A DNA stretch of 64,000 nt from Vogesella alkaliphila (GCF_014652475.1 NZ_BMYW01000005.1:132692-196691); one strand, 5' to 3'. Shown: positions 27,085 to 35,913, counted from the stretch's first letter. The notes: generated by a model from the letters alone, not told the origin. Program-made: numbers and translations.

Positions 27085-27945
27085 TCAGTCAAAAATGACG
27101 GTCTTGTTGTTGTAGGCCAGGATGCGGTTTTCCAGATGCCAGCGCACCGCGCGCGACAGCACCACCCGCTCCAGGTCGCGACCCTTCTGGATCAGGTCGT
27201 CGACATCGTCGCGGTGCGAGATGCGCATCACTTCCTGCTCGATGATCGGGCCGTCGTCGAGGATCTCGGTCACGTAGTGGCTGGTGGCGCCGATCAGCTT
27301 CACGCCACGGGCGAAGGCGCGGTGGTAGGGCTTGGCGCCGTCAAAGGCCGGCAGGAAGCTGTGGTGGATGTTGATCACGCGGTGCGGATAGCGCTCGACG
27401 AACTTGTGCGACAGCACCTGCATGTAGCGCGCGAGCACGATCAGGTCCACCTCGGCGGCTTCCAGCAGCGCCCACTGCGCGGCTTCGGCCTGCTCCTTGT
27501 TGTCCTTGTTCACGCTGATCACGTGGTAGGGGATGCCGTGGAATTCGGCCAGACCGCGGCAGTCCTCGTGGTTGGACACGATCAGCGGGATGTCGCAGTC
27601 CAGCTCGCCGATGCGCCAGCGGTGCAGCAGGTCGACCAGGCAGTGCTCGTACTTCGACACGAAGATCGCCATCCGCGGCTTGCGCGAGGACAGCGACACT
27701 TCCCAGCTCATGTTGTGCTTTTCCGCGATCGGGGCGAAGGCGGCGGCGAAGCTTTCCATCGGCAGGCTGAAGCCGTGCAGGTCCCACTGGATCCGCATCA
27801 GGAACAGGTTCTCCACCGCGTCCTGGTGCTGGTCGGCGTGCAGGATGTTGGCGTTGTAGGTCAGCAGGAAATTGGCGATGGCCGCCACCAGCCCTTGGCT
27901 GTCGGGGCAGCTGACCAGCAGGGTGGCCGAGTGCTTGTTGCTCAT
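27085..27945 (-). CDS. purU: Formyltetrahydrofolate deformylase
   Basis: 286-residue enzyme that hydrolyses 10-formyl-THF to formate and THF. An N-terminal ACT domain (residues 1 to about 85; ATLLVSCPDSQGLVAAIANFLL) senses Met/Gly ratio in E. coli; the formyltransferase domain has VSNHEDCRGLAEFHGIPYHVI and NIHHSFLPAFDGAKPYHRAF with the catalytic His and Asp in the latter and ATSHYVTEILDDGPII after it. ATG 27945 is conserved. Balances one-carbon units with folD upstream and the glycine cleavage system. Confidence 0.96.
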   Translation of the reverse strand: MSNKHSATLLVSCPDSQGLVAAIANFLLTYNANILHADQHQDAVENLFLMRIQWDLHGFSLPMESFAAAFAPIAEKHNMSWEVSLSSRKPRMAIFVSKYEHCLVDLLHRWRIGELDCDIPLIVSNHEDCRGLAEFHGIPYHVISVNKDNKEQAEAAQWALLEAAEVDLIVLARYMQVLSHKFVERYPHRVINIHHSFLPAFDGAKPYHRAFARGVKLIGATSHYVTEILDDGPIIEQEVMRISHRDDVDDLIQKGRDLERVVLSRAVRWHLENRILAYNNKTVIFD

Positions 27946-27965
27946 GGTTCGCTCTTTGTTATTGG

Positions 27966-28008
27966 TTTGCGGAAAACAAACGCCACAGTCGGCAGGTGGA
28001 CTGTGGCG
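27966..28008 (-). terminator. Terminator between folD and purU
   Basis: On the minus strand CGCCACAGTC-CACCTGCC-GACTGTGGCG followed by TTTGTTTT, after the folD stop. Confidence 0.8.
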
Positions 28009-28030
28009 TCGGACGGGGCGCGGTCTGCGA

Positions 28031-28882
28031 TCAGGCGTTGAGGTTGGCCGCATCCAGCGTGTTTTGCAACAGCGTGGCCACGGTCATCGGGCCGACGCCG
28101 CCCGGCACCGGGGTGATGAAGCTGGCCACTTCGCGCGCCACGGCGAAGTCGACGTCGCCGCAGATGCTGCCGTCGTCGAGGCGGTTGATGCCGACGTCGA
28201 TCACCACCGCGCCCGGCTTCAGCCATTCGCCCTTCACGAATTTCGGGATGCCGACGCCGGCGACCACGATGTCGGCGCGGCCAACCTCGGCGGCGAGATC
28301 GGCGGTGGCGCTATGGCATACCGTCACTGTGGCGCGCGCCAGCAGCATTTCCAGCGCCTGCGGGCGGCCGACGATGTTGGAGGCGCCGACGATCACCACG
28401 TTCTTGCCTTTCGGATCGATGCCGTATTCCTGCAGCAGCGTCATCACGCCGCGCGGGGTGCACGGACGCAGCAGCGGCATCTTGGTGGCCAGGCGGCCGA
28501 CGTTGTACGGGTGGAAGCCGTCGACGTCCTTCTTTGGGTCGATGCGCTCGATCACCAGCTGCGGGTCGATCTGCTTGGGCAGCGGCAGCTGCACCAGGAT
28601 GCCGTCCACGCTGTCGTCGGCATTGAGCTGGTCGATGATGGACAGCAGCTCTTCCTGCGAGGTGCTGCCGGGCAGGTCGTAGGCGACGGAGCGCACGCCG
28701 GCCTTTTCGCAGGAACGCTTCTTGTTCTTGACGTAGATGCCGGAGGCCGGATCGTCGCCCACCAGAATCACGGCCAGCGCCGGAGCGCGCTTGCCTGCGG
28801 CCACGCGGGCGTCCACGCCTTCGCGTACGCGGTTGATCAGGGTTTCGGCGACGGCTTTGCCGTCGATAAGTTGTGCCGCCAT
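28031..28882 (-). CDS. folD: Methylene-THF dehydrogenase / methenyl-THF cyclohydrolase FolD
   Basis: 283-residue bifunctional enzyme interconverting 5,10-methylene-THF and 10-formyl-THF with NADP. The catalytic Lys is in [16 protein letters not shown] (residues about 53-68), the substrate motif [10 protein letters not shown] at about 98, and the NADP motif [16 protein letters not shown] at about 168-183; the C-terminal [15 protein letters not shown] is conserved. Start MAAQLIDGK at 28882. An uptake word sits in-frame near the end (28043). Confidence 0.97.
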   Translation of the reverse strand: MAAQLIDGKAVAETLINRVREGVDARVAAGKRAPALAVILVGDDPASGIYVKNKKRSCEKAGVRSVAYDLPGSTSQEELLSIIDQLNADDSVDGILVQLPLPKQIDPQLVIERIDPKKDVDGFHPYNVGRLATKMPLLRPCTPRGVMTLLQEYGIDPKGKNVVIVGASNIVGRPQALEMLLARATVTVCHSATADLAAEVGRADIVVAGVGIPKFVKGEWLKPGAVVIDVGINRLDDGSICGDVDFAVAREVASFITPVPGGVGPMTVATLLQNTLDAANLNA

Positions 28883-29070
28883 GCTGCTATCCACCGTTAA
28901 GGTCTGATGTAAACGAAAGCCGGATTTTCTCATTTTTCCGGGGTGGTGCTCAATCTTTTAGCGCGTCGGTGGCGCTTTTTTTGTGCGGTGCGGCATCCGT
29001 GGCCGCGACAGGCGCGCGGCAGTGCCGGCCGGTGCGGATCATCCATTTCGATTTTATTGCACCGCGGGTG

Positions 29071-29099
29071 TTGACAGGCGGATTTCCGCCACGTATAGT
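29071..29099 (+). promoter_or_regulatory. Sigma-70 promoter of the tRNA Pro-Arg-His-His operon
   Basis: TTGACA (29071-29076), 17-nt spacer, TATAGT (29094-29099), 14 nt before tRNA-Pro. The spacer contains GGCGGA-TT-TCCGCC. The rest of 28883-29070 shows only a weak AGCGC/GCGCT hairpin with T7 at 28961-28984. Confidence 0.88.
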
Positions 29100-29113
29100 T
29101 CGCCTCCTGTCGT

Positions 29114-29190
29114 CGGGGCGTAGCGCAGTCTGGTAGCGCATCTGCTTTGGGAGCAGAGGGTCGTGAGTTCGAATCCCACCGCCCCGACCA
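29114..29190 (+). tRNA. tRNA-Pro (TGG)
   Basis: 77-nt cloverleaf with encoded CCA; acceptor CGGGGCG / CGCCCCG, anticodon loop TTTGGGA, so UGG. T-arm GTTCGAATC present. Confidence 0.97.
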
Positions 29191-29208
29191 CAGACAACCC
29201 GGCATAAC

Positions 29209-29285
29209 GTGCCCGTAGCTCAATTGGATAGAGCACCAACCTTCTAAGTTGGGGGTTACAGGTTCGAACCCTGTCGGGTGCGCCA
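29209..29285 (+). tRNA. tRNA-Arg (TCT)
   Basis: 77-nt cloverleaf with encoded CCA; anticodon loop CTTCTAA, so UCU. Acceptor stem GTGCCCG / CGGGTGC has two G-U pairs. 18 nt after tRNA-Pro. Confidence 0.97.
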
Positions 29286-29307
29286 AGCATGTTTTAGTTT
29301 TATCTGT

Positions 29308-29384
29308 GGTGGATGTAGCTCAGTTGGTAGAGTCCAGGATTGTGATTCCTGTTGTCGTGGGTTCGAGCCCCATCATCCACCCCA
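29308..29384 (+). tRNA. tRNA-His (GTG), copy 1
   Basis: Includes the extra G at -1 paired with C73 and encoded CCA; anticodon loop TTGTGAT. Identical to the second copy. Confidence 0.97.
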
Positions 29385-29431
29385 CCTCTTTTAGCCTTGT
29401 CGCAGCAATGCGGCAAAGCGCACCGCTCAGC

Positions 29432-29508
29432 GGTGGATGTAGCTCAGTTGGTAGAGTCCAGGATTGTGATTCCTGTTGTCGTGGGTTCGAGCCCCATCAT
29501 CCACCCCA
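29432..29508 (+). tRNA. tRNA-His (GTG), copy 2
   Basis: Exact duplicate of copy 1, 47 nt downstream; spacer is not duplicated beyond the gene. Confidence 0.97.
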
Positions 29509-29511
29509 GTT

Positions 29512-29539
29512 AAAAACCCGGCTTTGTGCCGGGTTTTTC
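29512..29539 (+). terminator. Terminator of the Pro-Arg-His-His tRNA operon
   Basis: AAAACCCGGC-TTTGT-GCCGGGTTTTT directly after the last tRNA. Confidence 0.92.
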
Positions 29540-29560
29540 CATTTCTTCCCTGTTTTCCGC

Positions 29561-29607
29561 TTGTGGCCGGTGAAATTCACCGTATAATCGAATACATTTG
29601 CATGTAT
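29561..29607 (+). promoter_or_regulatory. gntR promoter with overlapping palindromic operator
   Basis: TTGTGG (29561-29566), 16-nt spacer, TATAAT (29583-29588). Right behind the -10 lies ATACAT-TTGC-ATGTAT (29592-29607), a perfect palindrome over the expected start site, well placed for autorepression by the GntR-family protein encoded next. Confidence 0.7.
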
Positions 29608-29627
29608 CCGATAGCCAGAGCGTGACC

Positions 29628-30299
29628 ATGACCACCTTGCAGCCGATCAAACGCCAGACCCTGACCAGTGCGGTTACAGAATCCTTGCGCCAGCGCATCC
29701 TGTCCGGCGAATTTGCCGACGGGCAGCAGCTGCGCCAGGAGGCCCTTTCCAACGAATACGGCGTCAGCCGCGTGCCGGTGCGCGAGGCCCTGCGCCAGCT
29801 GGAGGCCGAGGGGCTGATCCAGATCATCGACCACAAGGGGGCGCTGGTATCCAAGCTGTCGCTGGATGACGTGCTGGAGCTGCTGGACATCCGCGCCACG
29901 CTGGAGAGCGAGCTGCTGCGGGCGGCCATTCCCTGTCAGAACGAGGCGGATCACGCCGCCGCCGAGGCCACGCTGAAGGAATTCGAACAGGCGCTGGTCA
30001 GCAACGACATCCGCCACTGGGGCGAGCTGAACGCGCGCTTCCACCTGGCGCTGTATCGTGCCGCCAAGCGCCCGAACACGCTGGCGCTGATCGAGCAGCT
30101 GCACAACAAGACAGACCGCTACACCCGGATGCAGATCCTGTTCACCCGCACCATGGAGCTGGCGCACCAGGAGCACAGCAAGCTGTTGCAGCTGTGCCGC
30201 GAGGGCAAGGCGGACGAGGCGGCGGAGTTCATCCGCTTCCACATCCAGTCTGCCGGCCACGCGCTGGAGGCGTACATGAACTCCGCCGAGCGTCGTTAA
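29628..30299 (+). CDS. GntR-family transcription regulator (FadR/FCD subfamily)
   Basis: 223-residue regulator. N-terminal winged helix-turn-helix (residues about 10-75; LRQRILSGEFADGQQLRQEA then YGVSRVPVREALRQLEAEGL) and C-terminal FCD ligand domain (about 85-215) with the metal-ligand His residues in NARFHLALYRAA and FIRFHIQSAGHALEAYM. FCD regulators respond to organic acids, amino-acid or sugar-acid metabolites. No dedicated target operon is adjacent. ATG 29628 is selected because the upstream codon falls inside the operator. Confidence 0.9.
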   Translation: MTTLQPIKRQTLTSAVTESLRQRILSGEFADGQQLRQEALSNEYGVSRVPVREALRQLEAEGLIQIIDHKGALVSKLSLDDVLELLDIRATLESELLRAAIPCQNEADHAAAEATLKEFEQALVSNDIRHWGELNARFHLALYRAAKRPNTLALIEQLHNKTDRYTRMQILFTRTMELAHQEHSKLLQLCREGKADEAAEFIRFHIQSAGHALEAYMNSAERR

Positions 30300-30306
30300 C
30301 CGTCAT

Positions 30307-30320
30307 TTTTGTATACAAAA
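30307..30320. promoter_or_regulatory. 14-bp AT-rich palindrome after gntR
   Basis: TTTTGTATACAAAA, fully symmetric, 8 nt past the gntR stop. It could be an operator; it also abuts the next terminator and may be part of it. Confidence 0.4.
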
Positions 30321-30355
30321 CGCCGTTCCTGGTCTGCGCTAGGGACGGCGTTTTT
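30317..30355. terminator. Terminator shared by gntR and the substrate-binding protein gene
   Basis: AAAACGCCGTTCCT-GGTCTGCGCT-AGGGACGGCGTTTTT with a G-U pair. The right arm includes the stop codon of the minus-strand gene. Confidence 0.8.
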
Positions 30356-31508
30356 GCGTGCGCTCGCTGCTGTAGGCGTGGACGACTTCGCCGCGCTGCA
30401 GTTTGCCGATCACCGGTACCGCCAGGTCGATGGCGTCGTGGTCGGTGGCGGAGAACGGTTTATGGTAGGTAGTGATCACGCCCTTGACCGGGGTGGGCAG
30501 GGTTTCCAGCGCACGGACGATGGCCTTGCCGTCGGTGCTGGCGCTGTGGCGCAATGCCGCCGCCAGCAGCAGCATGCTGTCGTAGCCCTGCGCCGCCGAT
30601 ACCGCCGACGGAATGCGCCGCCCGCCGAAGGTGCGCAGGTAGCGCGCGACAAAGTCCTGTCGCAACGGGTCGGCGCTGTCGCTGATGAAGGTCTGCACCA
30701 TGCGTGCGCCTTCGGCATTGGGGCCGGCGTCGTCGATGAAGTTGGACATCGACAGCGTCCAGCTGCCGATCAGCTGCGGCCGCCAGTCCATCTGCGCCAG
30801 CGAGTTGGCGATCTGCGCCAGCTCCGGGCCGATGGCGTAGGTCAGGATCGCCTGCGCCCCGAGATCGCGCGCCCGGCTCAGTTGCGCGATCATGTCGCGC
30901 TCGCCGAGGCGGAACTGGCCGGTGTAGACCGGGCTCATTCCCTGTTCGCGCAGCGCCCTGAGCAGCTCGTCCTTGCCGGTGCGGCCGTAATTGGTCTTGT
31001 CGTGAAAAATCGCCAGCCGGCTCAGGCCGCTGCGTTTCGCCTCGCGCACGATCAGCGGCGCCTGCTGCGCGTCGGAGGCCGACACGCGGAACACGTAGTT
31101 GAGCGGGTGCCTGGGTGGAGCGAACTGTGAGGTGACCTGCGGCGCGGTGGCGACCGCGGTGATCGCCGGGATGCCGGCCTGCTGGTAGTGCCCCTGCGAG
31201 GCCAGCGCCACGCCGCTGTTGACGAAACCGACGCTGGCGATCACGGGCTGGTGCAGCGTCAGCTCGCGGGCGATGCGGATGCCGATCTCGGGGCGGCCCA
31301 TGTCGTCGCGCTCGACCAGCAGCAGCGGCCGGCCGCGGATGCCGCCCTGGCGGTTGATCTCCGCCGCCGCCAGGCGGATGCCGTTGCGCATGCTGATGCC
31401 CATCGGCGCCGAGCCGCCGGTGAACGGGCCGGAGACGCCGATACGCAGCGCTTCGGCCGCGGTGGCGGCAAGCGGCAGGCACAGCAACAGCAGGCGGAGG
31501 GTGCGATA
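30339..31508 (-). CDS. Periplasmic branched-chain-amino-acid-type substrate-binding protein, orphan
   Basis: 389-residue type I periplasmic binding protein (LivK/Peripla_BP_6 fold) with signal peptide ending about TAAEA. After it comes LRIGVSGPFTGGSAPMGISM, the usual first strand and ligand loop. A GTG start at 31508 with AGGAAT seven bases upstream gives a clean signal peptide; an earlier in-frame start would put charged residues before it. No ABC permease or ATPase genes adjoin. It is divergent, 90 nt from a histidine kinase with a large periplasmic domain, suggesting a sensing role. Confidence 0.85.
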   Translation of the reverse strand, partial: YRTLRLLLLCLPLAATAAEALRIGVSGPFTGGSAPMGISMRNGIRLAAAEINRQGGIRGRPLLLVERDDMGRPEIGIRIARELTLHQPVIASVGFVNSGVALASQGHYQQAGIPAITAVATAPQVTSQFAPPRHPLNYVFRVSASDAQQAPLIVREAKRSGLSRLAIFHDKTNYGRTGKDELLRALREQGMSPVYTGQFRLGERDMIAQLSRARDLGAQAILTYAIGPELAQIANSLAQMDWRPQLIGSWTLSMSNFIDDAGPNAEGARMVQTFISDSADPLRQDFVARYLRTFGGRRIPSAVSAAQGYDSMLLLAAALRHSASTDGKAIVRALETLPTPVKGVITTYHKPFSATDHDAIDLAVPVIGKLQRGEVVHAYSSERTQKRRP

Positions 31509-31571
31509 CACGGGGGATTCCTGATGGCTAGGCGGTGACAATCCCCGCTATTATCACACTTTGGCCCCGCT

Positions 31572-31581
31572 TGCGGCCAAC
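31572..31581 (+). repeat. Single uptake-like word in the divergent promoter region
   Basis: TGCGGCCAAC within the 90-nt gap between the binding-protein gene and the kinase gene, 17 nt upstream of the kinase ATG; it takes the place where an SD would be expected nearby. Confidence 0.6.
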
Positions 31582-31598
31582 CTTTGCCCGTAGCCGCC

Positions 31599-34238
31599 AT
31601 GCGAACCCAGCGTTTCTACCAGTCCCTCAAACGCAGCCGTTTCTACCGGCTGATGCCCAACAGCACCATCGTGCTGTTCTTCCTGACCATGGCGGTGATG
31701 CTGTGGACGCTGGACGCGCGCGAGACCGAACAGCTGCGCCTCGATCTGGCCAAGGACACGCTGTGGGCGGAGCAGACGCTGCGCCTGCGCCTGGACGAGC
31801 ACAAGGACGAGCTGTCGCGGCTGGCGCGCGACATCGGCCGCGAGGCCATCGACGAGGACCAGTTCCTGGTGCAGGCCTCGGAGTTCCTCGCCAACACCCC
31901 GGAGATGGCGGCGGTGGTGTGGGCCGACAACAGCTTTACCCTGCGCTGGATCGCGCCGTACGAGGAAAGCCGGCTCACCGTCGGCTCCGGCCTCAGCGGC
32001 GTGTCCGCCTCGGCCTACCTGCAGGCGCGCACCGACGGCCGCTCGGTGATGAGCCAGCCCTACCAGCTGGATTCCGGCGAGTGGCGCTTCGACCTGATGG
32101 TGCCGGTGTTCCGCGACACCCAGTTCCGCGGCATGGTGATCGGCATCTACAAGGCCAGTGTCTTCATCCGCCGCGTGCCGCCGAGCTGGTTTGCCGAGAA
32201 ATACTATCTGGAGCTGAACAACGGCGAGCAGTCGCTGGTGCGCAACAGCCACGGCGCGCCGTCCTCGCGCCTGTCGCAGAGCATCGTGCTGGGCGGCACG
32301 CCGCTGCAGCTGGTGGCGCGGCCGGTGCGCGGCGACAACAACAAGGGGCGCGTGATCCAGCTCGGGCTGATCGTCGGCCTGTCGCTGCTGACCCTGCTCA
32401 GCCTGATGAGCCTGTCGCGCCACATCCGCCGCCGCGTCGACGCCGAGCGCGAGCGCGACCGCGTCTACGGCCTGTCGCGCGAATGGCTGGGCGTGATGCG
32501 CGAGGACGGTTACCTGCTGCACGTCAACCCGGCCTTTGTCGGCGGCCTCGGCTATCCGGCGGAGCAGCTGCTGGGCACCTCCATCCTCAACTACCTGCAC
32601 CCGGACGAGCGCGAATCGACGCAGCAGCTGTTGCGGCAGGTGATCGAGGCCGGCAGTGTCGACCGCTACGTCGAGACGAGGGTGATCAACCGCGCGCAGG
32701 AGGTGCGCGCCATCGCCTGGGCGATGAGCCCGCTGCCGGACGCCGGCGTGGTGTACCTGTCCGGCCGCGACATCACCGCCGAGAAACAGGCGGAGCAGGC
32801 GCTGCGCCACGAGTACATGTTCCGCAAGGCGATGGAGGATTCGCTGGTGGTCGGCATCCGCGCCATCGCGCTGGATGGCCGCATCACCTACGTCAACCCG
32901 GCGTTCTGCCGCATCACCGGCTATGACGAGGCGGAGCTGATCGGGCTGTTGCCGCCGTACCCGTACTGGTCGCCGGATATCGCCCACCACAACTACGACG
33001 CCCTGCGCCAGACGCTGTCCGGCGAGCAGTCGCAGCAGCTGTTCGAGTCGGTGATGCAGCGCAAGAACGGCGAGCGTTTCTACGCGCAGTTGCTGATTTC
33101 GCCGCTGATCGACGCCGACGGCCACCAGACCGGCTGGATGGCGGCACTGACCGACATGACCGAGAAGCGCCACGCGCAGCAGATGCTGGAGGCGGCCAAC
33201 GAGCGCTTCATCGCGGTGATCGAGGGGCTGGACGCGGCGGTGGCGGTGGTGCGCGGCGAAAGCCAGCAGCTGCTGTTCTGCAACCATCGCTACCGCGAAT
33301 GGTTGGCCGCACCGGCCACGGAGGACAGTTCGGAATGCTGCGACCTGCGCCTGTACCGCCTGCTGCAGCAGGCCAGCGCCGACCAGGAGATCTGGCTGGA
33401 CGATCTGCAGCGCTGGTTCCTGCTGCGCTCGCGCCCGGTGCGCTGGGTCGACAGCGAGATGGCGCAGATGCTGATCCTCACCGACATCACCGAGCAGCAC
33501 GACGCCGAGCAGCGCTACCAGGAGCAGATGGCCAAGCTGCAGGCCACCTCGCGCCTGATCACCATGGGCGAGATGGCGTCGACGCTGGCGCACGAGCTGA
33601 ACCAGCCGCTGTCGGCGATCGCCAACTACCAGGCCGGCTGCGTCGAGCGCCTGCGCCAGGGCCGCGCCACGCCGGAATCGCTGATTCCGGTGATGGAAAA
33701 GATCACCGCGCAGGCGGAGCGTGCCGGCAAGATCGTGCGCCGGGTGCGCGAATTCGTGAAGCAGAGCGAGCCGGTGTGCAAGCCGTGCCAGCCGTCCGAC
33801 ATCATCGACGCCGCGCTGGCGATCGCCGAGATCGAGGCGCGCCGCCTCGGCTCGGTGATCAACGTGCACCTTGCGGCCAACCTTCCCGCCGTCAACGTCG
33901 ACCCGATCCTGATCGAGCAGGTGCTGCTCAACCTGATCAAGAACGGCATGGAGGCGATGCAGCAGCTGCCGCCGGCGCAGCGCGAGCTGCAGGTCAGCGT
34001 GCAGCGCAGCAGCAGCAAGCGGGTGGAGGTGGCGATCGTCGATTGCGGCCACGGCGTGCCGGACGACATCAAGTCGCAGCTGTTCGACGCCTTCTTCACC
34101 ACCAAGAGCGAAGGCATGGGCATGGGGCTGAACATCTGCCGCTCGATCGTCGAGTTCCATCAGGGTCAACTCTCGGTGGAAGACCATCCGCTGGGTGGTA
34201 CCATTTTCCGATTCACTTTGCCGGTATACGAGCCATGA
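31599..34238 (+). CDS. Membrane PAS-containing sensor histidine kinase (FixL/DctB-like)
   Basis: 879-residue hybrid-free kinase. Membrane helix at about 24-41, periplasmic sensor about 42-250, second helix about 252-272 (GLIVGLSLLTLLSLMSL), then three PAS domains (about 285-400, 405-530, 535-645), a HisKA domain with phospho-His665 in TLAHELNQPLSAIANY, and HATPase_c (about 765-876) with N box LLNLIKNGMEAM, G boxes DCGHGVP and GMGMGLNICRSIV. The HELNQPL box is that of the FixL/DctB/TtrS group. Stop overlaps the response-regulator start (ATGA). Confidence 0.93.
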   Translation: MRTQRFYQSLKRSRFYRLMPNSTIVLFFLTMAVMLWTLDARETEQLRLDLAKDTLWAEQTLRLRLDEHKDELSRLARDIGREAIDEDQFLVQASEFLANTPEMAAVVWADNSFTLRWIAPYEESRLTVGSGLSGVSASAYLQARTDGRSVMSQPYQLDSGEWRFDLMVPVFRDTQFRGMVIGIYKASVFIRRVPPSWFAEKYYLELNNGEQSLVRNSHGAPSSRLSQSIVLGGTPLQLVARPVRGDNNKGRVIQLGLIVGLSLLTLLSLMSLSRHIRRRVDAERERDRVYGLSREWLGVMREDGYLLHVNPAFVGGLGYPAEQLLGTSILNYLHPDERESTQQLLRQVIEAGSVDRYVETRVINRAQEVRAIAWAMSPLPDAGVVYLSGRDITAEKQAEQALRHEYMFRKAMEDSLVVGIRAIALDGRITYVNPAFCRITGYDEAELIGLLPPYPYWSPDIAHHNYDALRQTLSGEQSQQLFESVMQRKNGERFYAQLLISPLIDADGHQTGWMAALTDMTEKRHAQQMLEAANERFIAVIEGLDAAVAVVRGESQQLLFCNHRYREWLAAPATEDSSECCDLRLYRLLQQASADQEIWLDDLQRWFLLRSRPVRWVDSEMAQMLILTDITEQHDAEQRYQEQMAKLQATSRLITMGEMASTLAHELNQPLSAIANYQAGCVERLRQGRATPESLIPVMEKITAQAERAGKIVRRVREFVKQSEPVCKPCQPSDIIDAALAIAEIEARRLGSVINVHLAANLPAVNVDPILIEQVLLNLIKNGMEAMQQLPPAQRELQVSVQRSSSKRVEVAIVDCGHGVPDDIKSQLFDAFFTTKSEGMGMGLNICRSIVEFHQGQLSVEDHPLGGTIFRFTLPVYEP

Positions 34239-34867
34239 CTGCGAGCAAATCCATCACCATCCATATCGTTGACGACGACGAGGCGTTCCGCGACTCGCTG
34301 GTCTGGCTGCTGGAAAGCCACGACTACCGTGTGATCTGCCACGACCATGCCGAGGCCTTTCTCGCCGGCTTCCGCCCGGAGTCGAGCGTCGGCTGCCTGA
34401 TCCTCGACATCCGCATGCCGGGCATGAGCGGGCTGGAGCTGTACGAAGAGCTGCAGGCGCGCGGCAATCGCTGGCCGGTGATCTTCATTACCGGCCACGG
34501 CGATGTGCCGATGGCGGTGCAGGCGGTGAAGCGCGGCGCCTATGACTTCCTGGAAAAACCGTTCAACCAGGAGGCGTTGCTGCTGGCGGTGAACAGCGCG
34601 CTGGAGGCGGCGGCCAGCCTGCAGCAGAGCAGCACGCTGGCGCAGCAGTGCGAGGCGCGGCTGCAGACGCTGACCACGCGTGAGCGCGAGGTGCTGGAGC
34701 GGGTGATCGAGGGCAAGATGAACAAGGTGATCGCCGACGACCTCGGCATCAGCATCAAGACCGTCGAGGCGCACCGCGGCAAGATGATGGACAAGATGGG
34801 GGTGCGCTCGATCGCCGATCTGGTGCAGACCGTGGTCGCCTACCGCCAGCAAAAAGGTGGCGCCTGA
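34235..34867 (+). CDS. FixJ/NarL-type response regulator
   Basis: 210-residue partner of the kinase. Receiver domain (residues 1 to about 120) with acidic pocket VDDDEAF and phospho-acceptor Asp58 in LILDIRMPGMSG; conserved Thr/Lys in FITGHG and EKPF. LuxR-type helix-turn-helix at about 143-205 (LTTREREVLERVIEGKMNKV then ISIKTVEAHRGKMM). Overlap by 4 nt indicates coupled translation. The regulon is unknown; the adjacent dienelactone hydrolase gene 106 nt downstream is a candidate target. Confidence 0.95.
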   Translation: MTASKSITIHIVDDDEAFRDSLVWLLESHDYRVICHDHAEAFLAGFRPESSVGCLILDIRMPGMSGLELYEELQARGNRWPVIFITGHGDVPMAVQAVKRGAYDFLEKPFNQEALLLAVNSALEAAASLQQSSTLAQQCEARLQTLTTREREVLERVIEGKMNKVIADDLGISIKTVEAHRGKMMDKMGVRSIADLVQTVVAYRQQKGGA

Positions 34868-34973
34868 CGCGGCCGCACTTCCGGCAGCAACACCGAACTT
34901 TACCCGCTATGCTTGGCTCTGAAGCAGACGGCGATGCGCTGGCATTGCCGCCACCGAACCGAAGGAGCCGCCC

Positions 34974-35831
34974 ATGTCCCTGCCTCAAGCCGATCCCTTG
35001 CCGCTGCCGGATGATGTCGATCCGCAGCGCCGCCTGCTGATTTCCGCCGTGCTGGCCGGCGGCTTCGCCCTCGCGGTGCAGCCGGTGACCGCCGCCACCA
35101 TCCACACCGACAGCGACGGCCTGGTTGCCGGCTGGCACAAGGCCGGCCCCGACCTGCTGCTGTACGCCGCGCGCCCGGCGCAGGGCAGCCAGTGGCCGGT
35201 GGTGCTGGTGGTGCAGGAAATCTTCGGCGTGCACGAACACATCCAGGACGTCTGCCGCCGCCTGGCCAAGCAGGGCTATCTCGCCCTCGCGCCGGAGCTG
35301 TTCCTGCGCCAGGGCGATGTCCGCGGCTACCCCGACACCGCCACGCTGATCGCAGGCGTGGTCAGCAAGGTGCCGGACGCGCAGGTACTGGCCGATCTGG
35401 ACGCGACCTTGGAGTACGCGCGGGTGCTGGGCGGTAACAGCGCGCGTGCGGCGATCACCGGCTTCTGCTGGGGCGGGCGCATCACCTGGCTCTACGCCGC
35501 CCACAACCCGCGGCTCAAGGCCGGTGCCGCCTGGTATGGCCGGCTGCTGGGGCAGGAGACGGCGCTGACGCCGCGCCATCCGGTGGCGGTGGCGCCGCAG
35601 CTGACCGTGCCGGTACTGGGGCTGTATGGCGGCAAGGATGGTGGCATCCCGCTGGACAGCGTGGCGACGATGAAGGCGGCGCTGCAGCAGGGCGGCAGCG
35701 GCAGCGAGTTCGTGGTCTACCCCGATGCCGGCCACGCCTTCCATGCCGACTATCGCCCCAGCTACCACGCGCCGTCGGCCGAGGATGGCTGGCGCCGCAT
35801 GCTGCAGTGGTTCCGCCGCCACGGCGTGTGA
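34974..35831 (+). CDS. Dienelactone hydrolase family protein
   Basis: 285-residue alpha/beta hydrolase. The Cys nucleophile is in GFCWGGRITW (residues about 162-171), the Asp in YGGKDGGIP and the His in DAGHAFHADYRPSY. The N-terminus DPQRRLLISAVLAGGFALAV holds Arg-Arg before a hydrophobic segment, a possible Tat or Sec signal or membrane anchor, as in YghX-like members. Substrate unknown. Followed by a 38-nt perfect palindrome with two uptake words. Confidence 0.9.
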   Translation: MSLPQADPLPLPDDVDPQRRLLISAVLAGGFALAVQPVTAATIHTDSDGLVAGWHKAGPDLLLYAARPAQGSQWPVVLVVQEIFGVHEHIQDVCRRLAKQGYLALAPELFLRQGDVRGYPDTATLIAGVVSKVPDAQVLADLDATLEYARVLGGNSARAAITGFCWGGRITWLYAAHNPRLKAGAAWYGRLLGQETALTPRHPVAVAPQLTVPVLGLYGGKDGGIPLDSVATMKAALQQGGSGSEFVVYPDAGHAFHADYRPSYHAPSAEDGWRRMLQWFRRHGV

Positions 35832-35857
35832 GGGCGACCGCTTTCCAGTGCGTTAAA

Positions 35858-35895
35858 AGCATTGCGGCCAACCTTGCAAGGTTGGCCGCAATGCT
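35858..35895. terminator. 38-nt perfect palindrome with inverted uptake words, bidirectional terminator
   Basis: Arms AGCATTGCGGCCAACCTTG and its exact complement, 35858-35876 and 35877-35895, between convergent genes; both contain the full word. Confidence 0.88.
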
Positions 35896-35913
35896 TTGGG
35901 CTGGGGTGGCAGA

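Noticed and set aside
29114-29508. Integration site for a genomic island at the tRNA cluster
   Set aside because: No integrase, no partial tRNA copy, and both sides hold ordinary core genes.
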